Shown here: positions 1-7,746 of the stretch, piece after piece | Layout: each line of letters opens with the position of its first letter | Position numbering within the stretch: the first letter of the stretch is position 1 | From: Clavibacter michiganensis subsp. insidiosus | Lineage (GTDB): Bacteria; Actinomycetota; Actinomycetes; Actinomycetales; Microbacteriaceae | Reading direction: 5' to 3' | Length of the DNA stretch: 64,000 bases | Assembly (NCBI RefSeq): GCF_002240565.1 | Contig: NZ_MZMO01000001.1 | Coordinates: 3,100,001 to 3,164,000 of the forward strand | Program-made: the position numbers and the translations under genes | Notes under the pieces: model-generated | Seen by the model: the letters and a program-made list of their open reading frames with translations, nothing else | The model's database searches: none | Told to the model about the DNA's origin: nothing

Positions 1-2
1 CG

Positions 3-563
3 CGGGTGGTCGAGCTGCTCATGTCGACCATCCCCGTGCGGGCGCTGCTCGCCGGCAAGGTGCTCGGCAACAGCATCCTCGCGTTCACGCAGATCGCGCT
101 CATCGCCCTGATGTCCGGCGTCGGCCTCCTCGTGACCGAGCAGACCGCGCTGCTCGCGATCGTCGGCCCCGCGGTGATCTGGTTCGTCGTGTTCTTCCTG
201 TTCGGGTTCGTGCTGCTCGCGTCGCTCTTCGCGACGGCGGCCTCGCTCGTCTCCCGCCAGGAGGACGTCGGCGCCGTCACGGCCCCGGTCACGTACCTCG
301 TGATGATCCCGTACTTCGCGGTCATCTTCTTCAACGACAACCCCGTGGTGATGACGGTCATGTCGTACATCCCGTTCTCGGCCCCGGTCGGGATGCCGAT
401 GCGCCTGTTCCTCGGCGAGGCCCAGTGGTGGGAGCCGCTCGTGTCGCTCGCCGTGCTCATCGCGACGACCGCCGTGGTGGTGGCCCTCGGATCCCGCATC
501 TACAGCAACTCGCTGCTCCGCACCGGATCCCGCGTGAAGCTGGAGGACGCGCTGAAGGGATGA
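3..563 (+). CDS. ABC-2 type transporter permease, C-terminal part (5' end outside window)
   Basis: The reading frame is open from the first bases, so the gene begins upstream of the window. The visible 186 residues start with RVVELLMSTIPVRALLAGKV, the cytoplasmic stretch that NatB-like ABC-2 permeases carry between a large extracellular loop and the C-terminal membrane block. Four or five hydrophobic segments follow, at about residues 22-48, 52-82, 95-115, 117-135 and 141-160. The family exports Na+, drugs or lipids with a separate ATPase, which would lie upstream and is not seen. A strong hairpin follows at 596-634. The family call is good; the substrate is unknown. Confidence 0.8.
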   Translation, partial: RVVELLMSTIPVRALLAGKVLGNSILAFTQIALIALMSGVGLLVTEQTALLAIVGPAVIWFVVFFLFGFVLLASLFATAASLVSRQEDVGAVTAPVTYLVMIPYFAVIFFNDNPVVMTVMSYIPFSAPVGMPMRLFLGEAQWWEPLVSLAVLIATTAVVVALGSRIYSNSLLRTGSRVKLEDALKG

Positions 564-595
564 CCCGCCCGCGCGACACCCTCGCGCCCCCGACG

Positions 596-634
596 GCCCG
601 GCCGCGTCCGCTCCCCCTGCGGATGCGGCCGGGC
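596..634 (+). terminator. GC-rich hairpin terminator after the ABC-2 permease
   Basis: Arms gcccggccgc (596-605) and gcggccgggc (625-634) are perfectly complementary. An inner stem tccgc/gcgga encloses a short C-rich loop. There is no T-tract, as is common in high-GC actinobacteria, so this is a structural call. Confidence 0.55.
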
Positions 635-639
635 GCCGC

Positions 640-645
640 TACGGT
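640..645 (+). promoter_or_regulatory. Probable -10 box of the DUF805 gene (leaderless layout)
   Basis: TACGGT ends 6 nt before the ATG at 652, and no Shine-Dalgarno sequence fits between. This implies a leaderless or near-leaderless transcript. No convincing -35 is seen. Confidence 0.35.
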
Positions 646-651
646 CGGCGC

Positions 652-1092
652 ATGACCGATGCGACGCCGCCCGGATCCCGCACGCCCCTCGAGCTGCCGC
701 TGTACGGCGCGTCGTGGAGCGAGGCGATGCGGAGGTTCTTCCTCAAGTACTCGACGTTCCGCGGGCGCGCGAGCCGGAGCGAGTTCTGGTGGTGGGCGCT
801 CACGGCGTTCGTCGCCACGTCCGCGCTCCAGACCCTGAGCGACCTGAACGCCGACCGCGATCCGCTCGGTCCGTTCGACGCGGTGATGATCACGGACCCG
901 TGGGGCGCCGTCCTCGCCGTGCTCCAGCTGGCGGTCTTCATCCCGTCATTCGCGGTCTCGTGGCGTCGGCTGCACGACGTCGACCGCAGCGGCACGTGGA
1001 CGTTCATCAACTTCATCCCGGTCCTCGGGCAGATCGTGTACGTGATCATGACCGCGGGCCGGTCGCGGCCCGGCGGCGCGCGCTTCGACTGA
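652..1092 (+). CDS. DUF805 family membrane protein
   Basis: 146 residues. The motif RFFLKYSTFRGRASRSEFWW (about 24-43) is the DUF805 signature, in which a short amphipathic entry leads to a membrane bundle. Hydrophobic segments lie at about 43-56, 80-100 and 116-133, and RRLHDVDRSGTW (about 104-115) is the second family hallmark. DUF805 proteins are small inner-membrane proteins of unknown function, sometimes near phage or stress genes. The gene stands alone. The ATG is preceded by a TACGGT box rather than a ribosome binding site. No function is assigned. Confidence 0.8.
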   Translation: MTDATPPGSRTPLELPLYGASWSEAMRRFFLKYSTFRGRASRSEFWWWALTAFVATSALQTLSDLNADRDPLGPFDAVMITDPWGAVLAVLQLAVFIPSFAVSWRRLHDVDRSGTWTFINFIPVLGQIVYVIMTAGRSRPGGARFD

Positions 1093-1146
1093 CGCCCGCC
1101 CCGCCCGGCCGGACCGGGGATCTCCCTCGGCCCGGCCCGCTGACGG

Positions 1147-1827
1147 CTAGGAGCGGTCGGTGCCCTCGTCGTCGGTGCGGGTCGTGGCCGACCCGTCGAC
1201 CTCCACGCGGTCGCCCTGCACCTCGACCGTCGCGGGGCCGTCGACCTCGACGCGCGTGGCGCCATCGCCGTGCCCGTCGACGATCACGGTGACCTCCGGC
1301 GCGGATCCATGCGGCGCCGCGTAGGTGTCGAAGTCGGCGGCGTCGTCGTGGCGCTCCTCGGCCGCGTCGCGGGTCTCCTCGATGTCCGCCTTCGCGGAGT
1401 CGGCGAGCGCGGCGCCCGCGGGCGACTGCTCGTCGTCGAACGGGCCGTGCACGTCGGTCACGCGGATGTTGACGCGAACCGCGCCGGGCGCGATCTGGCG
1501 GGCGGCTCGGGCCACCTGCTCGCGGGTCTCGTCGACGACGTCCTGCACGGGCGTCGGGTACTCGACCACGAGGTCGATGTCGATCACGGTGCCGCCGGCC
1601 TCCTCGGAGACCGTGACGCCGGGGCCGGTGCTCGTGCCGCGGATCGCTCGCGACGCCGCGTCGAGCGCCCGCGCGGTCGTGCCGCCGAGGTGGTGCACGC
1701 CCGTGACGCCCGCGGCGGTCTCGGCCGCCGCGACGCCGATGCGGTGCGCGGCCGTCTCCCCCTCCGGGTGCGCGGGGTCGATGCCGGTCAGGTCGATGGG
1801 ACGGATGGCAGGTGCGGCGTCGTTCAC
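1147..1827 (-). CDS. Asp23/Gls24 family protein with extended acidic C-terminus
   Basis: 226 residues from a GTG preceded by an AAGGAG site 9 nt upstream; longer in-frame extensions lack an RBS. Residues about 25-130 form an Asp23 domain: G-V-TGVHHLGGTTARAL, a VDIDLVVEYPTPVQDV beta-hairpin and VNIRVTDVHGPFD. Beyond 130 the chain is Ala/Asp/Glu-rich, with repeated VEVDG-type segments (TRVEVDGPATVEVQGDRVEV). Asp23 proteins are cytoplasmic, membrane-associated envelope-stress proteins. It is downstream of the aquaporin and of a second Asp23 gene, all on the minus strand and probably co-expressed. The C-terminal VEVDG repeats are unusual for the family. Confidence 0.75.
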   Translation of the reverse strand: MNDAAPAIRPIDLTGIDPAHPEGETAAHRIGVAAAETAAGVTGVHHLGGTTARALDAASRAIRGTSTGPGVTVSEEAGGTVIDIDLVVEYPTPVQDVVDETREQVARAARQIAPGAVRVNIRVTDVHGPFDDEQSPAGAALADSAKADIEETRDAAEERHDDAADFDTYAAPHGSAPEVTVIVDGHGDGATRVEVDGPATVEVQGDRVEVDGSATTRTDDEGTDRS

Positions 1828-1895
1828 GGCGGTGCTCCTTCGGTGGTGCGGATGCGGATGTGTGCGTCGGCGCGGCGGCTGGCCGCGCGAGCGGA

Positions 1896-2714
1896 TCAGG
1901 CGGGGACGGAGGCGGCGCGGGTCAGCGCGCGGTGCGCGAACCCGGCGATCGCGGCGCCGACCAGCGGCGCGACGATGAACGCCCACACCTGGCCGAGCGC
2001 GACGGGCCCGCCGTAGACCGCGGCCGCGATGGAGCGGGCCGGGTTCACGGAGGTGTTGCTGACCGGGATGCTGATGAGGTGGATCAGGGTGAGCGTCAGC
2101 CCGATGACGATGGGCGCGACGGCCGCGTACGCCTTCTGGCCGGTGACGGCGAGGATCACGGTCACGAAGACCGCGGTGAGGATCACCTCGATGAGGAGCG
2201 CGGCCGCGAGGCCGAAGCCGCCGGGCGAGGCGTCGCCGTAGCCGTTCGACGCGAAGCCCGCGTCCTGCGCGGATGCGAGGTAGCCGGCGGGGCCGTCGGC
2301 GGCGATGAGCGCGAGGGCGCTGGATCCGAGGATCCCGCCGACGAGCTGCGCGACCACGTAGCCGGGCACCTCGCGCCAGCCGATGCGGCCGGCGAACGCG
2401 AGGCCGACGCTGACGGCCGGGTTGAAGTGGCCGCCGGAGACCCCGCCGACGGCGGCGACGCCCGCCATGACCGTGAGGCCGAACGCGAGCGCGACGCCCA
2501 GGAATCCGACGCCCGTGGCGTTGCCGTCGTCCGGGAACGCCGATGCGTAGAGCGCGGTGCCGACGCCCCCGAAGACGAGGAGGAAGGTCCCGAAGGCCTC
2601 GGCGCCCCAGCGCGCGGCGGTGGACGGGCGGTCGCCGGCGGAGGCCGCCTTCTGCCCGCGGCCCTGGGCCGGGGTGTCGCGGGGTGCCTTCGCGGTGGTG
2701 GTCGACCTGCTCAT
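1896..2714 (-). CDS. MIP family aquaporin (AqpZ-like)
   Basis: 272 residues, six membrane segments. Both pore half-helices are present: GGHFNPAVSVG (first NPA) and SNTSVNPARSI (second NPA, with the conserved Arg of the selectivity filter). The family conducts water, sometimes glycerol. AqpZ is about 230 residues; this one has an extra hydrophilic N-terminus of about 35 residues. The ATG is preceded by AGGA 9 nt upstream. It lies between two Asp23-type genes on the same strand, which suggests a joint role in osmotic or envelope stress (inference). Glycerol conductance is not excluded by sequence alone. Confidence 0.88.
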   Translation of the reverse strand: MSRSTTTAKAPRDTPAQGRGQKAASAGDRPSTAARWGAEAFGTFLLVFGGVGTALYASAFPDDGNATGVGFLGVALAFGLTVMAGVAAVGGVSGGHFNPAVSVGLAFAGRIGWREVPGYVVAQLVGGILGSSALALIAADGPAGYLASAQDAGFASNGYGDASPGGFGLAAALLIEVILTAVFVTVILAVTGQKAYAAVAPIVIGLTLTLIHLISIPVSNTSVNPARSIAAAVYGGPVALGQVWAFIVAPLVGAAIAGFAHRALTRAASVPA

Positions 2715-2832
2715 CGGCTCGTGTCCTCTGGGTGCTGCGGGTGGTGCGGTGGTGGTGCGGATGCGCGGGGCGTGCAGCCCCGCGCGCGGCGACGGGACCG
2801 GGTCGTGCCCGGTCCCGTCCGCGGGGGAGGTG

Positions 2833-3279
2833 CTACTGGACGCGGCTCTTCGAGTCGTCGTCGTCCTTGTCGTCCGAGGGGATGTGCACGTCGGAGACGG
2901 TGACGTTGACCTCGGTGACGTCCATGCCGACGACCTGCGAGATCGCGTCCGTGACGGACTCGCGGATCCGGTCGGCGAGGTCCTGCAGCGCGACGGGGTA
3001 CTCGGCGACGACGACGATGTCCGCGGCGACCTGCTTCTCGCCGACCTCGACGGAGATGCCCTGGCCGCGGTCCTGCTGGCCGATGACGTTGCGGATCGCG
3101 CCGACGGCACGGGCCGCGCCGTTGCCGAGGTCGTGCACGCCGGGAACCTGGCGGGCCGCGATGCCAGCGACCTTCTCGACGACGCCGTCGGCGATCGTGT
3201 TCTTGCCCGAGGTGGAGTCGGCGGGCGTGTGCTTGGCGGCGGCGCGGCTGGATGCGGTGGCGGGGGTGACGTCGGTCAT
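2833..3279 (-). CDS. Asp23/Gls24 family envelope stress protein
   Basis: 148 residues from an ATG with an AGGAG site 7 nt upstream. A short Ala/Ser-rich leader precedes the Asp23 domain, which has GKNTIADGVVEKVAGIAARQ near its start and VTEVNVTVSDVHIPSD near its end. The C-terminus is highly acidic (SDDKDDDDSKSRVQ). It is first in the minus-strand group with the aquaporin and the second Asp23 gene. It is a close paralogue of the gene at 47865-48302: 106 bp are identical in DNA (3036-3141 against 47991-48096, inverted), pointing to recent duplication or gene conversion. Asp23 proteins form cytoplasmic assemblies anchored by AmaP-type membrane proteins; no anchor is encoded next to this copy. 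Confidence 0.85.
   Translation of the reverse strand: MTDVTPATASSRAAAKHTPADSTSGKNTIADGVVEKVAGIAARQVPGVHDLGNGAARAVGAIRNVIGQQDRGQGISVEVGEKQVAADIVVVAEYPVALQDLADRIRESVTDAISQVVGMDVTEVNVTVSDVHIPSDDKDDDDSKSRVQ
3036..3141. repeat. Inverted repeat copy A, 106 bp, inside an asp23 gene
   Basis: This segment is the exact reverse complement of 47991-48096, in the second asp23 paralogue. Identity is 100 percent at DNA level, including third codon positions, while the flanking parts of the two genes have diverged. Confidence 0.9.
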
Positions 3280-3518
3280 GTGGTGCTCCTGATGCTCATC
3301 GGCGCGATCCCGGATGCGGGCTCGCGGTGCCGGCTGGATGCCCGGCACGTCAAGGAGACGGCCGGCGCACCTGGCTCGTCCCGGACGTCCAGCGTTCCTC
3401 CAGGCGGGAGCGGCCGGGCTTCGCTGCGCGGCCACCGGGCGGCATCCGGCGTGCGCTTTCCGGCCAGGGCGGGAGGCGCCGGTCTCCCGCCCCCCGGTCA
3501 CGCTGTCGCGCCCCGGCC

Positions 3519-3524
3519 TAGGGT
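3519..3524 (+). promoter_or_regulatory. Probable -10 box of the sulfide:quinone reductase gene
   Basis: TAGGGT ends 6 nt before the ATG at 3531 with no ribosome binding site between, the same leaderless spacing as at 640-652. A loose -35 (GGTCAC, 3496-3501) is 17 bp upstream. The 251 bp from 3280 to 3530 otherwise show no gene. Confidence 0.4.
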
Positions 3525-3530
3525 GAGCCC

Positions 3531-4799
3531 ATGACCGCTGCCCCCGGCACGACCCCGCATCACGACGTCCTCGTCATCGGCGGGGGGAACGCCGGGCTCT
3601 CGGTCGCGGGCCGGCTCCGGCGGTACGGCGTCGACGACGTCGCGGTGATCGAGCCGCGCGACACGCACTACTACCAGCCGATGTTCTCGCACGTGGCGGG
3701 CGGCACCGCCCGGGCGTCGCAGGCCACCCGGCCGCAGGGGTCCGTCACGCCGAAGGGCGTCACGTGGATCCAGGACCGCGTCGCCGGCATCGACCCGGTC
3801 GCGAAGACGGTCGCGCTCGAGTCCGGCCGCCGCGTCTCCTACGGCCAGCTCATCGTGTGCCCCGGCATCCAGAAGGACTGGGATTCCGTGCCCGGCCTCG
3901 CCGACGCCATGGCCTCGCCCGTCGGCATCTCGAACTACGAGCACCACTACGCGGCGAAGGCCTCGCAGGTGCTGCGGGACGTGCGCTCCGGCACGGTCGT
4001 CTTCACCCAGCCCGACGGCCCCGGCACCTGCTCGGGCGCGTCGCAGAAGCCCATGTACCTCGCGTGCGACCACTGGCGCGCGATCGGCGTGCTCGACGAC
4101 ATCCGCGTGGTGCTGGTCGTGCCGACGCCCACCATGTTCGGCATGCCGCTCGTCGACGCCGAGCTCGAGCGCAAGGTCGCCGAGTACGGCATCGAGGTGC
4201 GGTACGGCCGCGAGCTCGTGGGCGTGGATCCCGCCGCCCGCACCGTCGAGATCGCCGGCGTCGACCGGTCCCGCGCGCTCCTCGGCCCCGACCACGCCGC
4301 GCAGCAGGGCCTCGACGACGCGGATCGCGAGACCCTCCCCTACGACGTGCTGCACGCGGTGCCGCCGCAGTCCGCGCCGGATTGGCTCGCCGGCACGGGC
4401 CTCGCGGCGCCCGGTGACGCGGGCGGCTTCGTCGAGGTGGATCCGCTGACCCTCCGCCACCCGCGCTTCCCCGACGTGTGGGCGCTCGGCGACGCGGCCG
4501 CCACCACCAACTCGAAGTCCGGCGGCGCCCTCCGCCAGCAGACCACGACGGTCGCGAAGAACCTCGTCGCCGCCCGGAAGGGCAAGCCGCTGCCGCAGAC
4601 CTACAACGGCTACTCGGTGTGCCCGTTCGTGGTCTCGCGCTCGACCGTGGTGTTCGCCGAGTTCGACGACCGCTACCGCCCGAAGCCCACGATCCCGGGC
4701 TGGAAGGGCCTCGCGAAGGAGCGCCGCATCACGTTCCTCGCCGACCGCTACGTGCTGCCGTGGGTGTACTGGAACCTGATCCTGCAGGGCCGCGCCTGA
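3531..4799 (+). CDS. Type II sulfide:quinone oxidoreductase-like flavoprotein
   Basis: 422 residues. The FAD-binding Rossmann motif VIGGGNAGLSVAGRL is at residues 15-29, followed by a DTHYYQPMFSHVAGG segment typical of type II SQR. Cys167 (in PGTCSGASQK) and Cys364 (in GYSVCPFVV) match the two redox-active cysteines of the human SQOR group, so the enzyme is probably active. The reaction is oxidation of sulfide to sulfane sulfur with electrons passed to menaquinone at the membrane. The C-terminal third holds an ALGDAA FAD-contact motif and ends in an aromatic amphipathic tail suited to membrane docking. The gene ends just before nudK. No persulfide dioxygenase or rhodanese is adjacent. Another ferredoxin/NADH dehydrogenase-like flavoprotein role is possible but less likely. 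Confidence 0.82.
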   Translation: MTAAPGTTPHHDVLVIGGGNAGLSVAGRLRRYGVDDVAVIEPRDTHYYQPMFSHVAGGTARASQATRPQGSVTPKGVTWIQDRVAGIDPVAKTVALESGRRVSYGQLIVCPGIQKDWDSVPGLADAMASPVGISNYEHHYAAKASQVLRDVRSGTVVFTQPDGPGTCSGASQKPMYLACDHWRAIGVLDDIRVVLVVPTPTMFGMPLVDAELERKVAEYGIEVRYGRELVGVDPAARTVEIAGVDRSRALLGPDHAAQQGLDDADRETLPYDVLHAVPPQSAPDWLAGTGLAAPGDAGGFVEVDPLTLRHPRFPDVWALGDAAATTNSKSGGALRQQTTTVAKNLVAARKGKPLPQTYNGYSVCPFVVSRSTVVFAEFDDRYRPKPTIPGWKGLAKERRITFLADRYVLPWVYWNLILQGRA

Positions 4800-4870
4800 T
4801 CGAGGCCGTCCGCCGCGCGGACCCGCCGTCGGACGGACGCGCCGCCGCCGGGCCCCCGCGAGGCTGGCAC

Positions 4871-5399
4871 GTGCTCCGCCGGACCACGCTCGACCTGCGG
4901 CTCCGCGACGGATCCTGGCAGGAGCAGGAGCGCGAGACGTACGACCGCGGGGATGGCGCGACCGTGCTCCTCTACGCGGCCGACACGCACCGGATCCTCC
5001 TCACCCGCCAGTTCCGCTACCCCGCCTACGTCAACGGCCACCCCGACGGCATGCTCGTCGAGGCGGCGGCCGGCCTCCTCGACGCGGACTCCCCCGAGGA
5101 CGCGATCCGCCGCGAGGCCCGCGAGGAGCTGGGCGTCGAGGTGGTCGCGCTCACGCACCTCTACGACCTGTTCATGAGCCCCCGGATCCGTCACCGAGCG
5201 CGTCCACCACTACCGCGCGTCGTACACGCCGGCCGACGTCGTGGGCGCGGGCGGCGGCGTGGCCGAGGAGGGCGAGGACATCGAGCGGATCGAGGTGCCG
5301 CTCGACGAGGCCCTCGCGATGGTCGCCGACGGCCGCATCGCCGACGGCAAGACGGTGATCCTGCTGCAGCACGTGGCGCTGCACGGGTTCCCGGCGTAG
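4871..5399 (+). pseudogene. nudK: nudK-like GDP-mannose hydrolase gene with a +1 frameshift
   Basis: The first frame gives a NudK-like N-terminus (ETYDRGDGATVLLY, RQFRYPAYVNGHPDG) and the Nudix box GLLDADSPEDAIRREAREEL, with the REAREE catalytic core. After LYDLFMSP the frame is lost in a run of five C at 5179-5183. Removing one C restores GSVTERVHHYRASYTPAD and the family C-terminus ending IADGKTVILLQHVALHGFPA. NudK cleaves GDP-mannose and related sugar nucleotides. The start is uncertain: GTG 4871 is the first standard codon, but homology could begin about 13 residues earlier. One extra base in a homopolymer could be real inactivation or a sequencing error. Confidence 0.75.
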
Positions 5400-5436
5400 G
5401 CCGGGCCGGACCCGCCGGTAGGCGAGGATGGATCCC

Positions 5437-6537
5437 GTGACCGACGCCACCGACGCCCCCACCGCCTCCCCGCTCCGCCTGCACGACACCGCCGCCCGCG
5501 GCTTCGCCTCCGACAACTACTCCGGGATCCACCCCGAGGTGCTCGAGGCCATCGCCGCCGCGAACGGCGGGCACCAGGTCGCGTACGGCGGGGACGCCTA
5601 CACGGCACGGCTCCAGGAGGTCGTGGGCGAGCACTTCGGCCGCGGCGCCGAGGCGTTCCCCGTCTTCAACGGCACGGGCGCCAACGTCACGGGCCTCCTC
5701 TCGATGCTGCCGCGCTGGGGCGCGGTGGTCTGCGCGACGACCGCGCACATCAACACCGACGAGGGCGGCGCCCCCGAGCGCGTCGCCGGCATCAAGCTCC
5801 TCCAGGTGCCCACCGAGGACGGCAAGCTCACGCCCGAGCTCATCGACCGCGAGGCGTGGGGCTGGGGCGACGAGCACCGCGCGCAGCCGCTCGCCGTGAG
5901 CATCACGCAGACCACCGAGCTCGGCACCGTCTACACGTCGGCCGAGGTGCGGGCGATCGCCGACCACGCGCACGAGCGCGGCATGCGCCTGCACATGGAC
6001 GGCGCGCGCCTCTCGAACGCGGCGGCCACGCTGGATGCGCCGTTCCGCGCGTTCACGTCCGACGCGGGCGTCGACGTCGTCAGCTTCGGCGGCACCAAGA
6101 ACGGCCTGCTCTACGGCGAGGCGATCGTGGTGCTCGACCCCGAGGCGTCCGAGGGGCTCACCTACCTCCGCAAGCTCAACATGCAGCTCGCCTCGAAGAT
6201 GCGGTTCGTGAGCGCGCAGCTGCTCGCGCTCCTCGGATCCGAGGTCGACGGCGTGCCGCTCTACCTCCGCTCCGCCCGCCACGCGAACGGCATGGCCGCG
6301 CGCCTCCGGGCCGCACTCGAGGGCGTCGACGGCGTCGAGTTCACGCAGGAGACGCAGGCGAACGGCCTGTTCGCGATCCTCCCCGAGGGCGTCGCCGACC
6401 GCCTCCGCGGCGAGTTCCGCTTCTACGACTGGGACCCGGCCCGCCGCGAGGTGCGCTGGATGTGCTCGTTCGACACCACCGAGGACGACATCGACCGCTT
6501 CGCGGCGGCGATCCGCCGGGAGGTCGGGGCGGGGTAG
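5437..6537 (+). CDS. Low-specificity L-threonine aldolase / beta-eliminating lyase (PLP)
   Basis: About 366 residues. It is a fold-type I PLP enzyme with NGTGANV (phosphate cup region), HMDGARLSNAA (Asp that contacts the pyridine nitrogen) and SFGGTKNG, whose Lys is the Schiff-base residue. These order and spacing match threonine aldolase, which splits L-threonine or L-allo-threonine into glycine and acetaldehyde. GTG 5437 is chosen because GAGGA lies 9 nt upstream; ATG 5428 is in frame and would add three residues. The gene is monocistronic after the broken nudK. A tryptophanase-like relative with another substrate cannot be excluded. Confidence 0.85.
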   Translation: MTDATDAPTASPLRLHDTAARGFASDNYSGIHPEVLEAIAAANGGHQVAYGGDAYTARLQEVVGEHFGRGAEAFPVFNGTGANVTGLLSMLPRWGAVVCATTAHINTDEGGAPERVAGIKLLQVPTEDGKLTPELIDREAWGWGDEHRAQPLAVSITQTTELGTVYTSAEVRAIADHAHERGMRLHMDGARLSNAAATLDAPFRAFTSDAGVDVVSFGGTKNGLLYGEAIVVLDPEASEGLTYLRKLNMQLASKMRFVSAQLLALLGSEVDGVPLYLRSARHANGMAARLRAALEGVDGVEFTQETQANGLFAILPEGVADRLRGEFRFYDWDPARREVRWMCSFDTTEDDIDRFAAAIRREVGAG

Positions 6538-6603
6538 CTCCCCGCGGCTGTCCCCACAGCCGGTGCAGCCTCGCCGGGACCCGTGCGGAGACGGATGGAC
6601 GCT

Positions 6604-6642
6604 GTCGGGTGGATGTCGTGCCGACGTCGGGTCGATGTCGTG
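6604..6642. repeat. Two 17-bp direct repeats, 22 bp apart, upstream of the XRE regulator
   Basis: GTCGGGTGGATGTCGTG (6604-6620) and GTCGGGTCGATGTCGTG (6626-6642) differ at one base. The 22-bp period puts both on the same DNA face. They lie just upstream of a possible -10 box (TACTGT, 6664-6669), so a tandem operator is a reasonable reading. Confidence 0.45.
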
Positions 6643-6651
6643 GCCCGAACG

Positions 6652-7026
6652 GTGGCCCGTCCCTACTGTGGCGAACATGAACGGACACGGATCGTCGACC
6701 TCCGGACGCAACGAGGCTGGAGCCAGGAACGACTGGCGGAGGCCAGCAGCATCACCGTCCGGACGGTGCAACGCCTCGAAGCCGTCAACGACGCCAGCCT
6801 CGACACGCTAACCCGCGTGGCCAAGGCGCTCGAGATCCAGGTGCGCGACCTCTTCTCCACCGTCGACGAGAGCGGCCACGGACGCGCCGTCACCGCCCTC
6901 GACGCCCGCGCCGCACGGCAGCAGGAACGCCGCGAGCAACGGCCGACTCAGCCGGGTCCGCAACGACCGCAGATGCCGCCCTTGACGGAGGCCGAGATCG
7001 ACTATACGCCTCGAGAGAGCGCCTGA
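6652..7026 (+). CDS. XRE-type helix-turn-helix regulator (start uncertain)
   Basis: About 124 residues. A compact XRE HTH is clear: RIVDLRTQRGWSQERLAEAS then ITVRTVQRLE and TLTRVAKALEIQVRDLF. A charged, Gln/Arg/Pro-rich tail follows (RQQERREQRPTQPGPQ) and ends EAEIDYTPRESA. The start is doubtful. Upstream in-frame starts (GTG 6583, ATG 6595, GTG 6652) have weak or unconvincing context, while the ATG at 6677, 7 nt after TACTGT, is out of frame by one base. A single-base deletion near 6680 is therefore possible. The 3' end overlaps the convergent CPBP gene by 25 bp. It sits beside the peptide operon and may sense or control it (inference). Confidence 0.65.
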   Translation: MARPYCGEHERTRIVDLRTQRGWSQERLAEASSITVRTVQRLEAVNDASLDTLTRVAKALEIQVRDLFSTVDESGHGRAVTALDARAARQQERREQRPTQPGPQRPQMPPLTEAEIDYTPRESA

Positions 7027-7703
7027 AGCGGCTGATCCGCCTTTGTGAAGCAGGAAAGAACTGCCAGAGCTCCTGATGCGGAGATCGCGAGGAACAGAGT
7101 CACGTCAACCAATGGCCTGGTCGAGTATGCGAGCCATGAAACAGCGAGGACGTTGGTCGATAGATGGAGGCCAACACCCAACCACACGTTGCGTGTTATG
7201 AATATCAGCGCCATTGCAACTACTGCAAAGATGACCTTCTCGACCCCAAGCTGCCAATACGACCCTTGGTGCCCGCCGACAAAAACACCCACAGAGACAA
7301 CGGTGGCGATGAACCGCTTGGTCATCATGCGTCTAGGAATGTTGAAGATCGCGATGGCCGGAAAGAGTCGAAACACGAACTCCTCGATGACAGCCATGAC
7401 CGAGGAGTGTGCAGCCATCGGAAGAGTGGCTCCATGAGATGCCAGCGCCAGTAGAGCAGCGACAAGAATACAGAGAACAGGCATTTCGGGACTCGCCTTC
7501 GGCGGATTACCCAACAGCACCGCCGGAGTGGCTTCATTCCACCGTTTGAGCATTCTCGGGCCAACCGCTATGGCGAAGGCCAGCAGGCCAGCCGGCAGGA
7601 GAAGCAACTCGTAGTCGAATTTGAGTGAAGTGAAAAAAGCAATGAGAGTCAGTGCGGCGTAGGCCGCTAACAACATCCCGAAGTAGAGAATGAGGCGAAA
7701 CAT
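7002..7703 (-). CDS. CPBP (Abi) family intramembrane metalloprotease
   Basis: 233 residues with about seven hydrophobic segments. The three CPBP motifs are present: EEFVFR (EExxxR), FVGGH (FxxxH) and HLSTN (HxxxN), which form the membrane-embedded metal site. CPBP/Abi proteins next to bacteriocin genes act in self-immunity or in processing of the peptide (established for plantaricin- and skk-type loci). This is the last gene of the minus-strand peptide operon, 43 bp after the peptide gene. A perfect hairpin occupies that gap and covers the position where a ribosome binding site must lie, so expression is probably tuned. Base composition is much lower in GC than the surrounding chromosome. Confidence 0.85.
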   Translation of the reverse strand: MFRLILYFGMLLAAYAALTLIAFFTSLKFDYELLLLPAGLLAFAIAVGPRMLKRWNEATPAVLLGNPPKASPEMPVLCILVAALLALASHGATLPMAAHSSVMAVIEEFVFRLFPAIAIFNIPRRMMTKRFIATVVSVGVFVGGHQGSYWQLGVEKVIFAVVAMALIFITRNVWLGVGLHLSTNVLAVSWLAYSTRPLVDVTLFLAISASGALAVLSCFTKADQPLQALSRGV

Positions 7704-7709
7704 GAGAAA

Positions 7710-7735
7710 CCCCGGCTGACCTGCGTCAGCCGGGG
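7710..7735 (-). terminator. Hairpin between peptide and protease genes (attenuator or translation control)
   Basis: Perfect 11-bp arms CCCCGGCTGAC/GTCAGCCGGGG with a 4-nt loop, then TTTCTC and the ATG of the CPBP gene. It starts 11 nt after the peptide stop. It can act as a leaky terminator and also hides the only possible pseudo-Shine-Dalgarno of the protease gene. Confidence 0.7.
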
Positions 7736-7746
7736 CTTACTCCTTC

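Noticed and set aside
6677..6811. A 44-codon ORF from ATG 6677
   Set aside because: It is out of frame with the clear XRE helix-turn-helix and shows no features; kept only as a hint of a frameshift in the regulator gene.
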